Made by a program: the position numbers and the translations under genes. From Bradyrhizobium niftali (GTDB taxonomy: Bacteria > Pseudomonadota > Alphaproteobacteria > Rhizobiales > Xanthobacteraceae): DNA of 64,000 nt. The stretch covers positions 1 to 64,000 of the forward strand of contig NZ_SPQT01000006.1 in NCBI RefSeq assembly GCF_004571025.1, read 5' to 3'. This document shows, piece after piece, positions 1 to 7,051 of the stretch (positions are counted from its first letter, which is position 1; every line of letters begins with the position of its first letter). Under the pieces are notes generated by a model. That model saw only the letters and a list, made by a program, of their open reading frames with translations, did no database searches and was not told where the DNA came from.

Positions 1-954
1 GAGCAGGTCGGCCTTGCCGGTGACGCTCAGATCCGCACCCGTCGAGCTCTTCAGCGTGACGGCGCCGCCACCAACGCTCGAAGCGGTCTGGTTGAGGCTG
101 GTCGCGATCGTCGCAGCGCCGGAGCTGATGGATACCGTCTTGACGCCGCTGGCCAGATCGACCGCGGTCAGCAGGTCGCTGACAGTCGCAGCCGGGGTGC
201 CCGCTGTGCCGAGATAGACGGTGGTGTTGCCGTTGCCGTCGGTGACGAGGTTGCCGCTGACGCCAGAACCGGACGCAACCGCGGTCGAGGCCGGAGCCGA
301 GCCGCTGCGGAACGTGATGGTCTTGCCATTCACGGTCAGCGTGTCGCCGTCGGCGGGCTGCGCGTTGCTGGCCAGGCCGGTTGCGGTCGTGCCGTTGGTG
401 GCGATCAGGGTGATGGCGCCGGTCAGCGCCGTGGTGCCGTCGCCGGCCGTTCCCGCGGTGCCTGTGAACGAGCCGATGGTGGCGCCGAGCGTCGTGGTGC
501 CGCTTGCCGCCGTGGTGCCGCCGGCCGCGCCGCTATACACGACGTTGCTGCTCGCCGTCGCGCTGGCAAAGGAGGTCGTGCCGCGCAGGTCGGCCGCCGT
601 CGCACCGGAGATCGTCGCGGAGACGTTCGACTTGGTGGAGTAGCCGACCGTGGTCTGCAGCGCCTGGTTGGCGATCGACTTCGCAGAGTCGATCAGCTTC
701 TGAAGCGAGGTGATGCCGGTGTTGGCGGCCTGCAGCACCTGCACGCCGTTGGCGATGCCATCGAGCAGGTTGTTGATGTCGCTGGCGCGGTTGTCGAGCG
801 ACTGTGCCGTGAAGAAGTTGGTCGGATTGTCCAGGGCCGAGTTGACGCTCTTGCCGGTCGACAGACGGTTCTGCGTGGTGGCGAGAAGATCAGCGGTGGA
901 CTGGAGGGAGAGGAGGTTCTGACGAACCGAAGAGGAGAGAACAATGCCGGACAT
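1..954 (-). CDS. fliC: Flagellin, C-terminus cut off by window edge
   Basis: Filament subunit exported by the flagellar type III system. The reading frame starts at ATG 954-952 (MSGIVLSSSVRQNLLSLQ) and stays open for 318 codons to the window edge, so the C-terminal D0/D1 helices are missing. The N-terminal D0/D1 helix is plain: residues about 28-110 include QNRLSTGKSVNSALDNP and an Asn/Ala-rich coiled segment. From about residue 115 the protein becomes Thr/Ser/Ala/Gly-rich, as in a variable surface domain. From about residue 200 it carries a Flagellin_IN-like module (GDTLTVNGKTITF, later DLLTAVDLASG) that also occurs in FlgL and FlgE nearby. A Shine-Dalgarno AAAGG lies inside a small hairpin (961-975). 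It diverges from flbT. Identity is certain; which of several paralogues it is cannot be told. Confidence 0.95.
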   Translation of the reverse strand, partial: MSGIVLSSSVRQNLLSLQSTADLLATTQNRLSTGKSVNSALDNPTNFFTAQSLDNRASDINNLLDGIANGVQVLQAANTGITSLQKLIDSAKSIANQALQTTVGYSTKSNVSATISGATAADLRGTTSFASATASSNVVYSGAAGGTTAASGTTTLGATIGSFTGTAGTAGDGTTALTGAITLIATNGTTATGLASNAQPADGDTLTVNGKTITFRSGSAPASTAVASGSGVSGNLVTDGNGNTTVYLGTAGTPAATVSDLLTAVDLASGVKTVSISSGAATIATSLNQTASSVGGGAVTLKSSTGADLSVTGKADLL

Positions 955-1269
955 ACGCTGTTACCTTTCTGGTAAACGCTACTGTTACGCGTCTGCTGTG
1001 ATCATCATGATCAAGCGACCGCCGGACCGTGGCGCCGAGAATCTAACGAAGCATGAAATCAATCCGGCGCTTTCGCTGAGTCGGCGCATGATTCGCCCCG
1101 GCAAGCGGTCCACACCGCCGCGCCGCCACACAGATAAGATATTGAACTTAATTATGTTTTCCGCGCGCCGCACGGAGATTCACAACTCGTTAACTAGTTG
1201 CGAGCGAGAATCAGGTCCAGATAGACCGCAACGAGCGCTCGGTTACGAAAGCGTTGATGGAGAACAGGC
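955..1269. promoter_or_regulatory. Flagellin / flbT divergent intergenic region
   Basis: This 315-bp gap must hold the promoters for both divergent genes. It contains an AT-rich stretch (about 1130-1160) in a GC-rich background. A degenerate CtrA-type site lies at 1179-1194 (TTCA-N7-TTAAC, one mismatch in the left half). A repeated TGATCA pair occurs at 999-1013. I found no convincing sigma-54 element (GG-N10-GC with TGGC/TTGC) for the flagellin. The flbT ribosome binding site GGAG lies about 8 nt before its ATG. Confidence 0.5.
961..975 (-). promoter_or_regulatory. Hairpin over the flagellin ribosome binding site
   Basis: In the flagellin mRNA sense the sequence TTACC-AGAAA-GGTAA forms a 5-bp stem with a 5-nt loop. 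The AGAAAGG Shine-Dalgarno sequence falls in the loop and 3' arm, about 8 nt before the start codon. FlbT is known in Caulobacter to act on the flagellin 5' leader, so this is a plausible target, but the stem is short. Confidence 0.4.
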
Positions 1270-1710
1270 ATGGCTCTCAAGGTCGAGCTCAAACCGCACG
1301 AACGCATCATCGTCGGCAACTCGGTGATCACCAACACGGACCAGCGCGCCCGCCTCCTGATCGACGGCGAGAACGTGCCGATCCTGCGCGAGCGCGACAT
1401 CCTCACGCCGGAGACTGCAAACACGCCCGCCAAGCTCGTCTATCTGGCGGTCCAGCTCATGTATATCTCGCCGGATCCGCAGACCCAGCACGGCACCTAT
1501 TTCAACCTCGTGCGGGACATCGTCACCGCGGTGCCGAGCTCCTGGCCGATCATCGAAGCCATCAACAACAACATCCTGAACGGCGACCTCTACCGGGCGC
1601 TGAAGGATGCCCGCAAGCTGATCGCCTATGAGGACAAGCTGCGGGGCCAGTACGAAGCCACGCATCCCAAGGCGGAAGCGGACAAGGACGACGTGAGCAC
1701 TGCCGCCTGA
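1270..1710 (+). CDS. flbT: Flagellar biosynthesis repressor FlbT
   Basis: A 146-residue cytoplasmic post-transcriptional regulator. In Caulobacter FlbT binds the flagellin 5' leader and blocks translation until the hook is complete; in some rhizobia it instead supports flagellin expression. Family features are visible: N-terminal LKPHERIIVGNSVI, ENVPILRERDIL, and the helical TPAKLVYLAVQLMYI segment. Length matches the family (about 140-150). It diverges from the flagellin gene and ends just before a strong bidirectional terminator at 1758-1794. Its usual partner FlaF is not seen in this window; it could lie beyond the flagellin to the left. Confidence 0.95.
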   Translation: MALKVELKPHERIIVGNSVITNTDQRARLLIDGENVPILRERDILTPETANTPAKLVYLAVQLMYISPDPQTQHGTYFNLVRDIVTAVPSSWPIIEAINNNILNGDLYRALKDARKLIAYEDKLRGQYEATHPKAEADKDDVSTAA

Positions 1711-1757
1711 TTACGGCGTTCGCGCGGCCGAGCCGCGCGAACGACAACGCTGCCCAA

Positions 1758-1797
1758 CGACAACGGCCCCGGATCGCCTCCGGGGCCGTTGTCGTTT
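1758..1797. terminator. Bidirectional intrinsic terminator
   Basis: A perfect 16-bp stem (1758-1773 with 1779-1794; arm CGACAACGGCCCCGGA) has a 5-nt loop and is followed by TTTC. It lies between flbT (+) and the decarboxylase gene (-), which converge here, and can serve both. Confidence 0.85.
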
Positions 1798-1813
1798 CAG
1801 CGATGCATCGATG

Positions 1814-3313
1814 CTACTGCGCCGCGAGCGGCGGCGCCTCGATCTCGATCACTCCGTCGCCGACCCGCCGTGCGCCAAAATCAAGTATGGCCGCAACCAG
1901 CGCATCGATGTCCGTCTCGTCGGTGCGGTGGTTGACGATGGCGGCGCGGATCGCGAACTTGCCGTCCAGCGTGGTGCCTGATGGCGCAGCGATGCCGGAC
2001 TCCTGGACATCAGCGACGATCTCGCGATTGACGGCATCATCGGCGCGGTAACGGAAGCAGACGATGTTGAGGTTTACCGGCGCCAGCAATTCCAGCCGCG
2101 GCTCGGCGAGCACGCGCGCTTCCAGATATTTTGCCAGCGCGCAGCTTCGCGCGATCACCGCACCCAGCCGGTCGGTGCCGAATGTCTTCAGCGTGAACCA
2201 GGTCTTCAGCGCGCGGAAGCCGCGCGACAGGTCGGGACCGAGATCGCAGGGCCAGACCGCGCCTGCGGCAAGCCCCCTCGCCTCGCGGCTCAGATAGGCC
2301 GCCGGCTGCGCAAAGGCCTGCCGATGCTGCTCGCCGTCGCGCACCAGCAGGAAGCCGGCATCGTAGGGCACCTGTCCCCATTTGTGGAAATCGAGCGCAA
2401 TGGAATCCGCAAGCTCGATGCCGCCGAGCACCGGCGCAAGCTCGGGCGCCAGGATCGCGAGCGCACCGAACGCACCGTCGACGTGAAACCAGATTCCCTC
2501 CTCGCGGCACAGCTCCGCGATGGCCTTGAGGTCGTCGATCGCGCCGATATCGACCGTGCCAGCGGAGGCGACGACGAGGAACGGCTTGAAGCCGACCTCG
2601 CGGTCGACCGCGATCTGCGCACGCAGCGCGGCGACGTCGATGCGATGATCGGTATCGACGTCGATCTTGCGCAACGCATCGGTGCCGAGCCCGGCAATGT
2701 CCATCGCCCGCGAGACGCAGCCGTGCGCGGCACGTGACGTGTAGGCGGTCAGCAGCGCGCCGTCGTTGCCGATGCCGTATTGTCGCGCCGGCGTGCCGAG
2801 CGCGCTGGTACGCGCCACCAGCACCGCCATCAGGTTGGCCATCGACGTGCCCGTGACGAAAATGCCGCTCGCACTCTCCGGGAAGGCGAAAAGGCGGCGC
2901 ATCCAGTCGACGATCTGGCGCTCGACCTCGATCGGCATGTGGTCGCGCCCGCCGAGATTGGCGTTGAGGCCGGCGGCGAGCATTTCCGCGAGCATGCCGA
3001 CCGCGGTGCCGCCGCCATGCACCCAGCCCATGAAGCCGGGGTGGACGTTGCCGGTCGCATAGGGCGCGACGTGCTCGGCGAATTCGCGATAGACATCGGC
3101 GAGATCGCTCGCCTCGCGTGGCACGTCGGCCTTGAATGCCGCGCGGACGTCATCGGGGATCGGCTGCCACACCGGACGCGCACGAATGTTGGCGATGCCG
3201 TCGATCGTCTCGTCGAGCATGCGATGAGCGAGCGCGCGAAACGCGTTCCAGTCCTGCGGATCGAGCGAGGTGTCGGTGGCGGCGGCTTGTGTCTTGCGGA
3301 CCATCTCGTTCAT
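1814..3313 (-). CDS. Group-II PLP-dependent decarboxylase (DDC family)
   Basis: A 499-residue aromatic/acidic amino-acid decarboxylase-type enzyme, fold type I. Visible are the substrate-stacking His (about H197, SRAAHGCVSRA), the cofactor-binding Asp (about D279, FHVDGAFGA) and the Schiff-base Lys (about K311, DFHKWGQVP). The start MNEMVRK at 3313 overlaps the preceding ATP-grasp stop as ATGA, a typical translational coupling; a longer in-frame extension upstream lies inside that gene and is not used. It is the last gene of the four-gene cassette that follows flgL. The family decarboxylates amino acids such as Tyr, Trp, Glu, Asp or 2,4-diaminobutyrate; the substrate cannot be read from the sequence. 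Inference: it makes an amine used by the neighbouring ligase, or decarboxylates the ligase product. Confidence 0.88.
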   Translation of the reverse strand: MNEMVRKTQAAATDTSLDPQDWNAFRALAHRMLDETIDGIANIRARPVWQPIPDDVRAAFKADVPREASDLADVYREFAEHVAPYATGNVHPGFMGWVHGGGTAVGMLAEMLAAGLNANLGGRDHMPIEVERQIVDWMRRLFAFPESASGIFVTGTSMANLMAVLVARTSALGTPARQYGIGNDGALLTAYTSRAAHGCVSRAMDIAGLGTDALRKIDVDTDHRIDVAALRAQIAVDREVGFKPFLVVASAGTVDIGAIDDLKAIAELCREEGIWFHVDGAFGALAILAPELAPVLGGIELADSIALDFHKWGQVPYDAGFLLVRDGEQHRQAFAQPAAYLSREARGLAAGAVWPCDLGPDLSRGFRALKTWFTLKTFGTDRLGAVIARSCALAKYLEARVLAEPRLELLAPVNLNIVCFRYRADDAVNREIVADVQESGIAAPSGTTLDGKFAIRAAIVNHRTDETDIDALVAAILDFGARRVGDGVIEIEAPPLAAQ

Positions 3314-4563
3314 GCGGCACTCCCCTCGCCGGCTTTTGCGTGTCGCGACAGCATCGCGATGAATGCGGCAAAGATCTTGCGCATCTGCGGCGGCTTGTAG
3401 GGAAACACGGCGGGCGGATCCATGTTGTGGACGACGGCGGTGTTGTCGGCCTCGAACACCAGCAGCTCGCCGTCCCTGTTCTCGGCGCAATCGACGATGA
3501 AATAGTCGAGGCCGACACGCTTGCTCATTTCGTCGAGCGCGTTGCGATGACGCGCGGCGAAAGCGCTGTCGAAGTCGAGCATGAAGGCGGCTTCTTCAGC
3601 TCGCTTCTCTTCGCTGAACGCCATGTAGGCGTTGAGATACCAGATGTCCCAGCGGTCGGCGATCGCCATGTGGCAGGCGTAGGGCTTGCCGTCGACCATG
3701 GTGAGACGATATTTGCGGTAAAGCCCGTCGGGGCTCGCATAGTCGACGAAGCGCGCGACGAAGAAATCCTGCTCTTTCCGTTCGGCAAGGTAGGCCGTGA
3801 GTGCCGGCGCATCGCCGATCTTGGCGAGCCCGACGCCCGCATGCGTGCCGCGCGGACGCACGATCATCGGAAAGCGCAATTCGCCCGTGACGTCCTGGCA
3901 GGCGATCTTACCTTCCGAAAGATCCAGCAACTGCGCACGCGTCGCATGGACGGTCGCTGGGATGTCGAGACCGGAAATGCCCGCCAGCAGCCGGTAGAGC
4001 TTGTCGCGATCGAGGTTGCCGATGAGATGGGGGCGATTGAGCAACGGCCGCGGCCAGTGCGGCGCGGCCTGTTCGATGACGGCGAGCGCCTGCCGGCATT
4101 CTTCCGAATCGGACGCGACCACGATCGCGACGTCGTGCTCGGGCAACGTCGCCGGCAGACCGACGCCCTTGACCACATAGAGCGTCAGCAATTCGATGTC
4201 GGAGCCTTCGAGCAGGAATTCGATCGGGGTGTTGCCGCCCATGTCGATATCGGCCGCGAGCGCCAGCACGCGCAGGCCGGGTTTCGGAGCCGCGCAAGGC
4301 GTGCGAAACAATTGGTGAAAGGCGAGCACCTCGGTCTGGATCACGAGCCCGGCCTCCTTCTCGCCGAGAAGCTGGGCAATCAGCGATAGATCCAGGCCTT
4401 CGCCGGCCTCGGCCGTCCCCTCCTCGATCCGCGCCAGGAGCTTCTCGCGCAGCGGATGCAGATTGCCGCCCTCGAAGGCGCGGCGCGTCAGTTGCGCAAA
4501 GCCGATGCGATCGGAATAGTTCGGCGCGGTCGCGCCGTTCGGCGCTGAAACAGGATGCAGCAT
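3310..4563 (-). CDS. ATP-grasp ligase with N-terminal extension
   Basis: About 417 residues. The C-terminal half looks like a RimK/glutathione-synthetase-type ATP-grasp: HLIGNLDRDKLYRLL, then the glycine-rich ATP loop MIVRPRGTHAGVGLAK, and the metal/ATP site LVFEADNTAVVHNMD. Such enzymes join a carboxylate to an amine through an acyl phosphate. The first about 90 residues are helical and unfamiliar; the next about 100 (LRVLALAADIDMGGNTPIE) look like a pre-ATP-grasp domain. The ATG at 4563 is one base after the stop of the upstream PLP enzyme. An upstream in-frame extension to 4605 would overlap that gene and is rejected. Substrates are unknown. Co-occurrence with a decarboxylase suggests amide formation on an amino acid or amine. 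Confidence 0.8.
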   Translation of the reverse strand: MLHPVSAPNGATAPNYSDRIGFAQLTRRAFEGGNLHPLREKLLARIEEGTAEAGEGLDLSLIAQLLGEKEAGLVIQTEVLAFHQLFRTPCAAPKPGLRVLALAADIDMGGNTPIEFLLEGSDIELLTLYVVKGVGLPATLPEHDVAIVVASDSEECRQALAVIEQAAPHWPRPLLNRPHLIGNLDRDKLYRLLAGISGLDIPATVHATRAQLLDLSEGKIACQDVTGELRFPMIVRPRGTHAGVGLAKIGDAPALTAYLAERKEQDFFVARFVDYASPDGLYRKYRLTMVDGKPYACHMAIADRWDIWYLNAYMAFSEEKRAEEAAFMLDFDSAFAARHRNALDEMSKRVGLDYFIVDCAENRDGELLVFEADNTAVVHNMDPPAVFPYKPPQMRKIFAAFIAMLSRHAKAGEGSAA

Positions 4564-4564
4564 C

Positions 4565-6187
4565 TTAGACCTCGAGCACAGACTTCCCGGGCGCCGCCGC
4601 GGCACGGTCGAGCAGCAGCTCGATCTTCACCAGCACGTGGGCGATGCGATCGAGGATATGCTGCAAATTGCGTTGCGCTTGGGCGGCGTCCGCCGACCAG
4701 GCTTCGGTGACGAGCCGCGCGCCGACGCACAGCCGCAGCGCGGCCTGCGGCTTGCCGTCCGGCTCGTCAAATCGTACTGGCTGGCCGACGAGGCAGCGTT
4801 GCGCGGCAACCTGCCGGTCCGCCGCACTGCCGTCGATGTCGCCGTTCATGTCGTGCGCCAGGGCGCGATGCACGGCGCTGGTCTCGGCGATGGAAACCGG
4901 CTTGCCGTCGCGCCACAGCGTGAACGGAAAGATCGTGGCGTGCGCGAATTCCTCGTCGTCCATCCCGGACGCTTCGATCGCGGCCGGAACAGCCCGAAGC
5001 GACGGAGACAGCGCGATCATGCTGTCGATGCCGGCCGCAAGCTCGGCCAGCGCCTTGGCGCGAAATGCACCGGACACGGCATAATAGCTGCCGATCTCGC
5101 TGAGCGCTGCCTCCCAGCGCAGCCATTGACCGAAATTCGGCCTGCGCTCGAAGCGCGAGCGCAGCCCCGTCCAGGCTTTTGGCCAGTCGCTGCGGCCGGC
5201 ATAATCGAAGAAGCCCGGCGCGATCTCGCCGATCCGGCCGAGCGAGCGCGACAGGCCTTTCGGCACCAGCAGCGCGCCGCTGAAGGCGGGGCCGCCGAAG
5301 AATTTCGAGCCCGTCATCAGCACCATGTAGCCGCGATCGAGATAGGAACGCAGCCGGCGGCGGCCAAGCCGCGCCTGGCAGGCATCGACGACGATTTGGA
5401 CCTTGCCGGGCCAGCGTCGCGCGATCTCGTCGAGGCAGGCCACGCTCGGCGCGCGCCAGCCGAGTTTCGAAGAATCCATGATCTGCAACAGAACGCGTCG
5501 ACCTTGCGCGAGGCTGGTCGCGACCGCGCGCAGCACCGCTTCATCCGCATCCGGGCGCATCGCAATGCCGGGCGCCGCGTCGAGCAGCGGCACCGCGACG
5601 CTGTCGCCGGCGAGCCCGGCCACCGCGCCGTCCTTGCGCACCGCAAGGCCGCTCGCCGTCATCGTGCTGAAATGGTGCCCGCGTGCGGTATGGGGCGTCC
5701 CGCTTCCGGTCTGATCCGTGCCGACCACGATCGTCACCGGCACTGCGCCGAGCACCGCGCGCGCCAGGAACAAGGCGTGAAGTTGGGAGTCGGTGCCGGA
5801 CGGCGAGAACACGACATCGACGCGCGGCGAGAGCTGGAGATGTCCGCGCAGCTCGTCACGCATGTCCTCGCAACGCGAGTCGAAGGCGACCTCGACCTCG
5901 TCGAACAGGCACTTGTGCATCAGCTCTTCGCGCGCCAGCGCGACGCGGTCATAGGCCGCTTGCGAGATCACGGACGCGGTCGAGGAAGCGAAATTCCAGA
6001 TCTCCGGCTCCGGCGAGGCCGCGCAGCCATAGGCGTTGACGCGGTCGTTCGGATCGAGCGTCAGGCGCGAATCTCCGCCGGAGACCAGCAGCGTGTCGAG
6101 CGGCGTGAACAGATCGCGCAAGCGGTAGCGCGAGCCACTGTCGGACGCTCGCCCCAGCTCTGGCAGACGGGATGCGCCGACGCTCAT
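4565..6187 (-). CDS. Class-V-like PLP-dependent enzyme
   Basis: About 540 residues. Fold-type-I features of the cysteine desulfurase/kynureninase class are present: cofactor-phosphate loop SPSGTDSQLHAL (about 128-139), the Asp-Gln pair VVDACQARLG (about D268, Q271), and the Schiff-base Lys in TGSKFFGGPAFSG (about K295). It could be an aminotransferase, lyase or kynureninase-like hydrolase; I do not recognise a characterised member. The chosen start MSVGASRL at 6187 lies 10 bp after the glycosyltransferase-like stop; a longer frame upstream overlaps that gene with Arg-rich sequence typical of an out-of-frame shadow. The C-terminal about 100 residues are not part of the usual domain. Confidence 0.8.
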   Translation of the reverse strand: MSVGASRLPELGRASDSGSRYRLRDLFTPLDTLLVSGGDSRLTLDPNDRVNAYGCAASPEPEIWNFASSTASVISQAAYDRVALAREELMHKCLFDEVEVAFDSRCEDMRDELRGHLQLSPRVDVVFSPSGTDSQLHALFLARAVLGAVPVTIVVGTDQTGSGTPHTARGHHFSTMTASGLAVRKDGAVAGLAGDSVAVPLLDAAPGIAMRPDADEAVLRAVATSLAQGRRVLLQIMDSSKLGWRAPSVACLDEIARRWPGKVQIVVDACQARLGRRRLRSYLDRGYMVLMTGSKFFGGPAFSGALLVPKGLSRSLGRIGEIAPGFFDYAGRSDWPKAWTGLRSRFERRPNFGQWLRWEAALSEIGSYYAVSGAFRAKALAELAAGIDSMIALSPSLRAVPAAIEASGMDDEEFAHATIFPFTLWRDGKPVSIAETSAVHRALAHDMNGDIDGSAADRQVAAQRCLVGQPVRFDEPDGKPQAALRLCVGARLVTEAWSADAAQAQRNLQHILDRIAHVLVKIELLLDRAAAAPGKSVLEV

Positions 6188-6197
6188 CCCGAAAGGC

Positions 6198-6980
6198 TCA
6201 CGCCGCATCGGCCGCCGCCGCGGGCGCCGGCGCGAATTGCGAGGCGATATCGCCGTGGAATACCGACGGCCCGACATGGTCGAGCGAGCTCTGGATGTCG
6301 GCCCAGATCTCGCCGCCGATATCGGTCCAGCGCTTGCAGAAGGCGAAGTCCTCGGAGAGATACGTGCCGGTCGCCGGATCGATCATGCATTCGAACAGCG
6401 CGAACCGGTTCCGGCTCGCCGCCAGCGTATCGTGCGAATGCTCGCGGAAGAATTGCAGGCTGGCGTAGTCCGGATGGCGGCACATCGCCTCCAGCACGCG
6501 GCGCCGGATCATCAGGAAGCCGGTGCCGGCGTAGCGCACGCGGGTAAAGCCGTTGACCACCACGATGCGGTCGGGGTCCTCGATCTCGAGCACGTAGTCG
6601 AGCGAGGCGGCCGGCACATCCGCCCGACCCGACTGGATCGCACGCGCGGCCTTGTCCCAGTTGACCCGCTTGATCGGATAGCAGCCGGCGACGACGTCGG
6701 CGCCGCATTCGATCAGCCGGAACACCTGCTCCGGCTTGAACCCGATATCGGCATCGATGAACAGGAAATGCGTCGCCTTGGGATCGTCCAGGAACATCGC
6801 GGCCAGGTTGGCGCGGGCGCGCGTGATCAGGGCGTCGCCGTCGCGCAGCAGCACCTTGAGCTCGAGATTGGACATGCCGTGCACGGCGCGCTGGAGCGCG
6901 AAGATCGAGCTCGCATAGATGCTCGACACCTGCCCGCCGAAGCAAGGCGTTGCCACCACCAGTTGCATCTTGTCCGACAT
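6198..6980 (-). CDS. GT-A-fold glycosyltransferase-like protein
   Basis: 260 residues. The N-terminus MQLVVATPCFGG and the acidic metal/nucleotide motif FIDADIGF (D76-x-D78) preceded by about 20 residues of Rossmann-like alternation suggest a nucleotide-sugar transferase. AGTGFLMIRRRVLEAM resembles the acceptor-side segment of GT-A enzymes, and SEDFAFCKRW could hold the catalytic acidic pair. No membrane segment or signal peptide is seen, so it is cytoplasmic. It opens the cassette, 71 bp downstream of flgL, with a GGAG ribosome binding site and a CtrA-type box 50-65 nt upstream. Flagellin glycosylation before export is one possibility; transfer to a small molecule is another. Confidence 0.72.
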   Translation of the reverse strand: MSDKMQLVVATPCFGGQVSSIYASSIFALQRAVHGMSNLELKVLLRDGDALITRARANLAAMFLDDPKATHFLFIDADIGFKPEQVFRLIECGADVVAGCYPIKRVNWDKAARAIQSGRADVPAASLDYVLEIEDPDRIVVVNGFTRVRYAGTGFLMIRRRVLEAMCRHPDYASLQFFREHSHDTLAASRNRFALFECMIDPATGTYLSEDFAFCKRWTDIGGEIWADIQSSLDHVGPSVFHGDIASQFAPAPAAAADAA

Positions 6981-7029
6981 CGACAGCTCCGCCCCGCTCC
7001 AATCCTCACCAAGAGGTAAAGAGGCATGG

Positions 7030-7045
7030 TTAACGGCGCCTTAAC
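7030..7045. promoter_or_regulatory. CtrA-type box upstream of the four-gene cassette
   Basis: TTAA-CGGCGCC-TTAAC matches the alphaproteobacterial CtrA consensus TTAA-N7-TTAAC exactly, and the reverse strand also reads TTAA-GGCGCCG-TTAAC. It lies between the flgL stop (7052) and the glycosyltransferase-like start (6980), the natural place for an internal promoter of the cassette. CtrA control of flagellar genes is established in Caulobacter and other alphaproteobacteria; binding here is inference. Confidence 0.6.
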
Positions 7046-7051
7046 GCATCC

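Noticed and set aside
4637..6547. 636-codon plus-strand open frame opposite the class-V PLP enzyme
   Set aside because: Arg/Ala/His-rich antisense shadow; the minus-strand gene shows clear PLP motifs.
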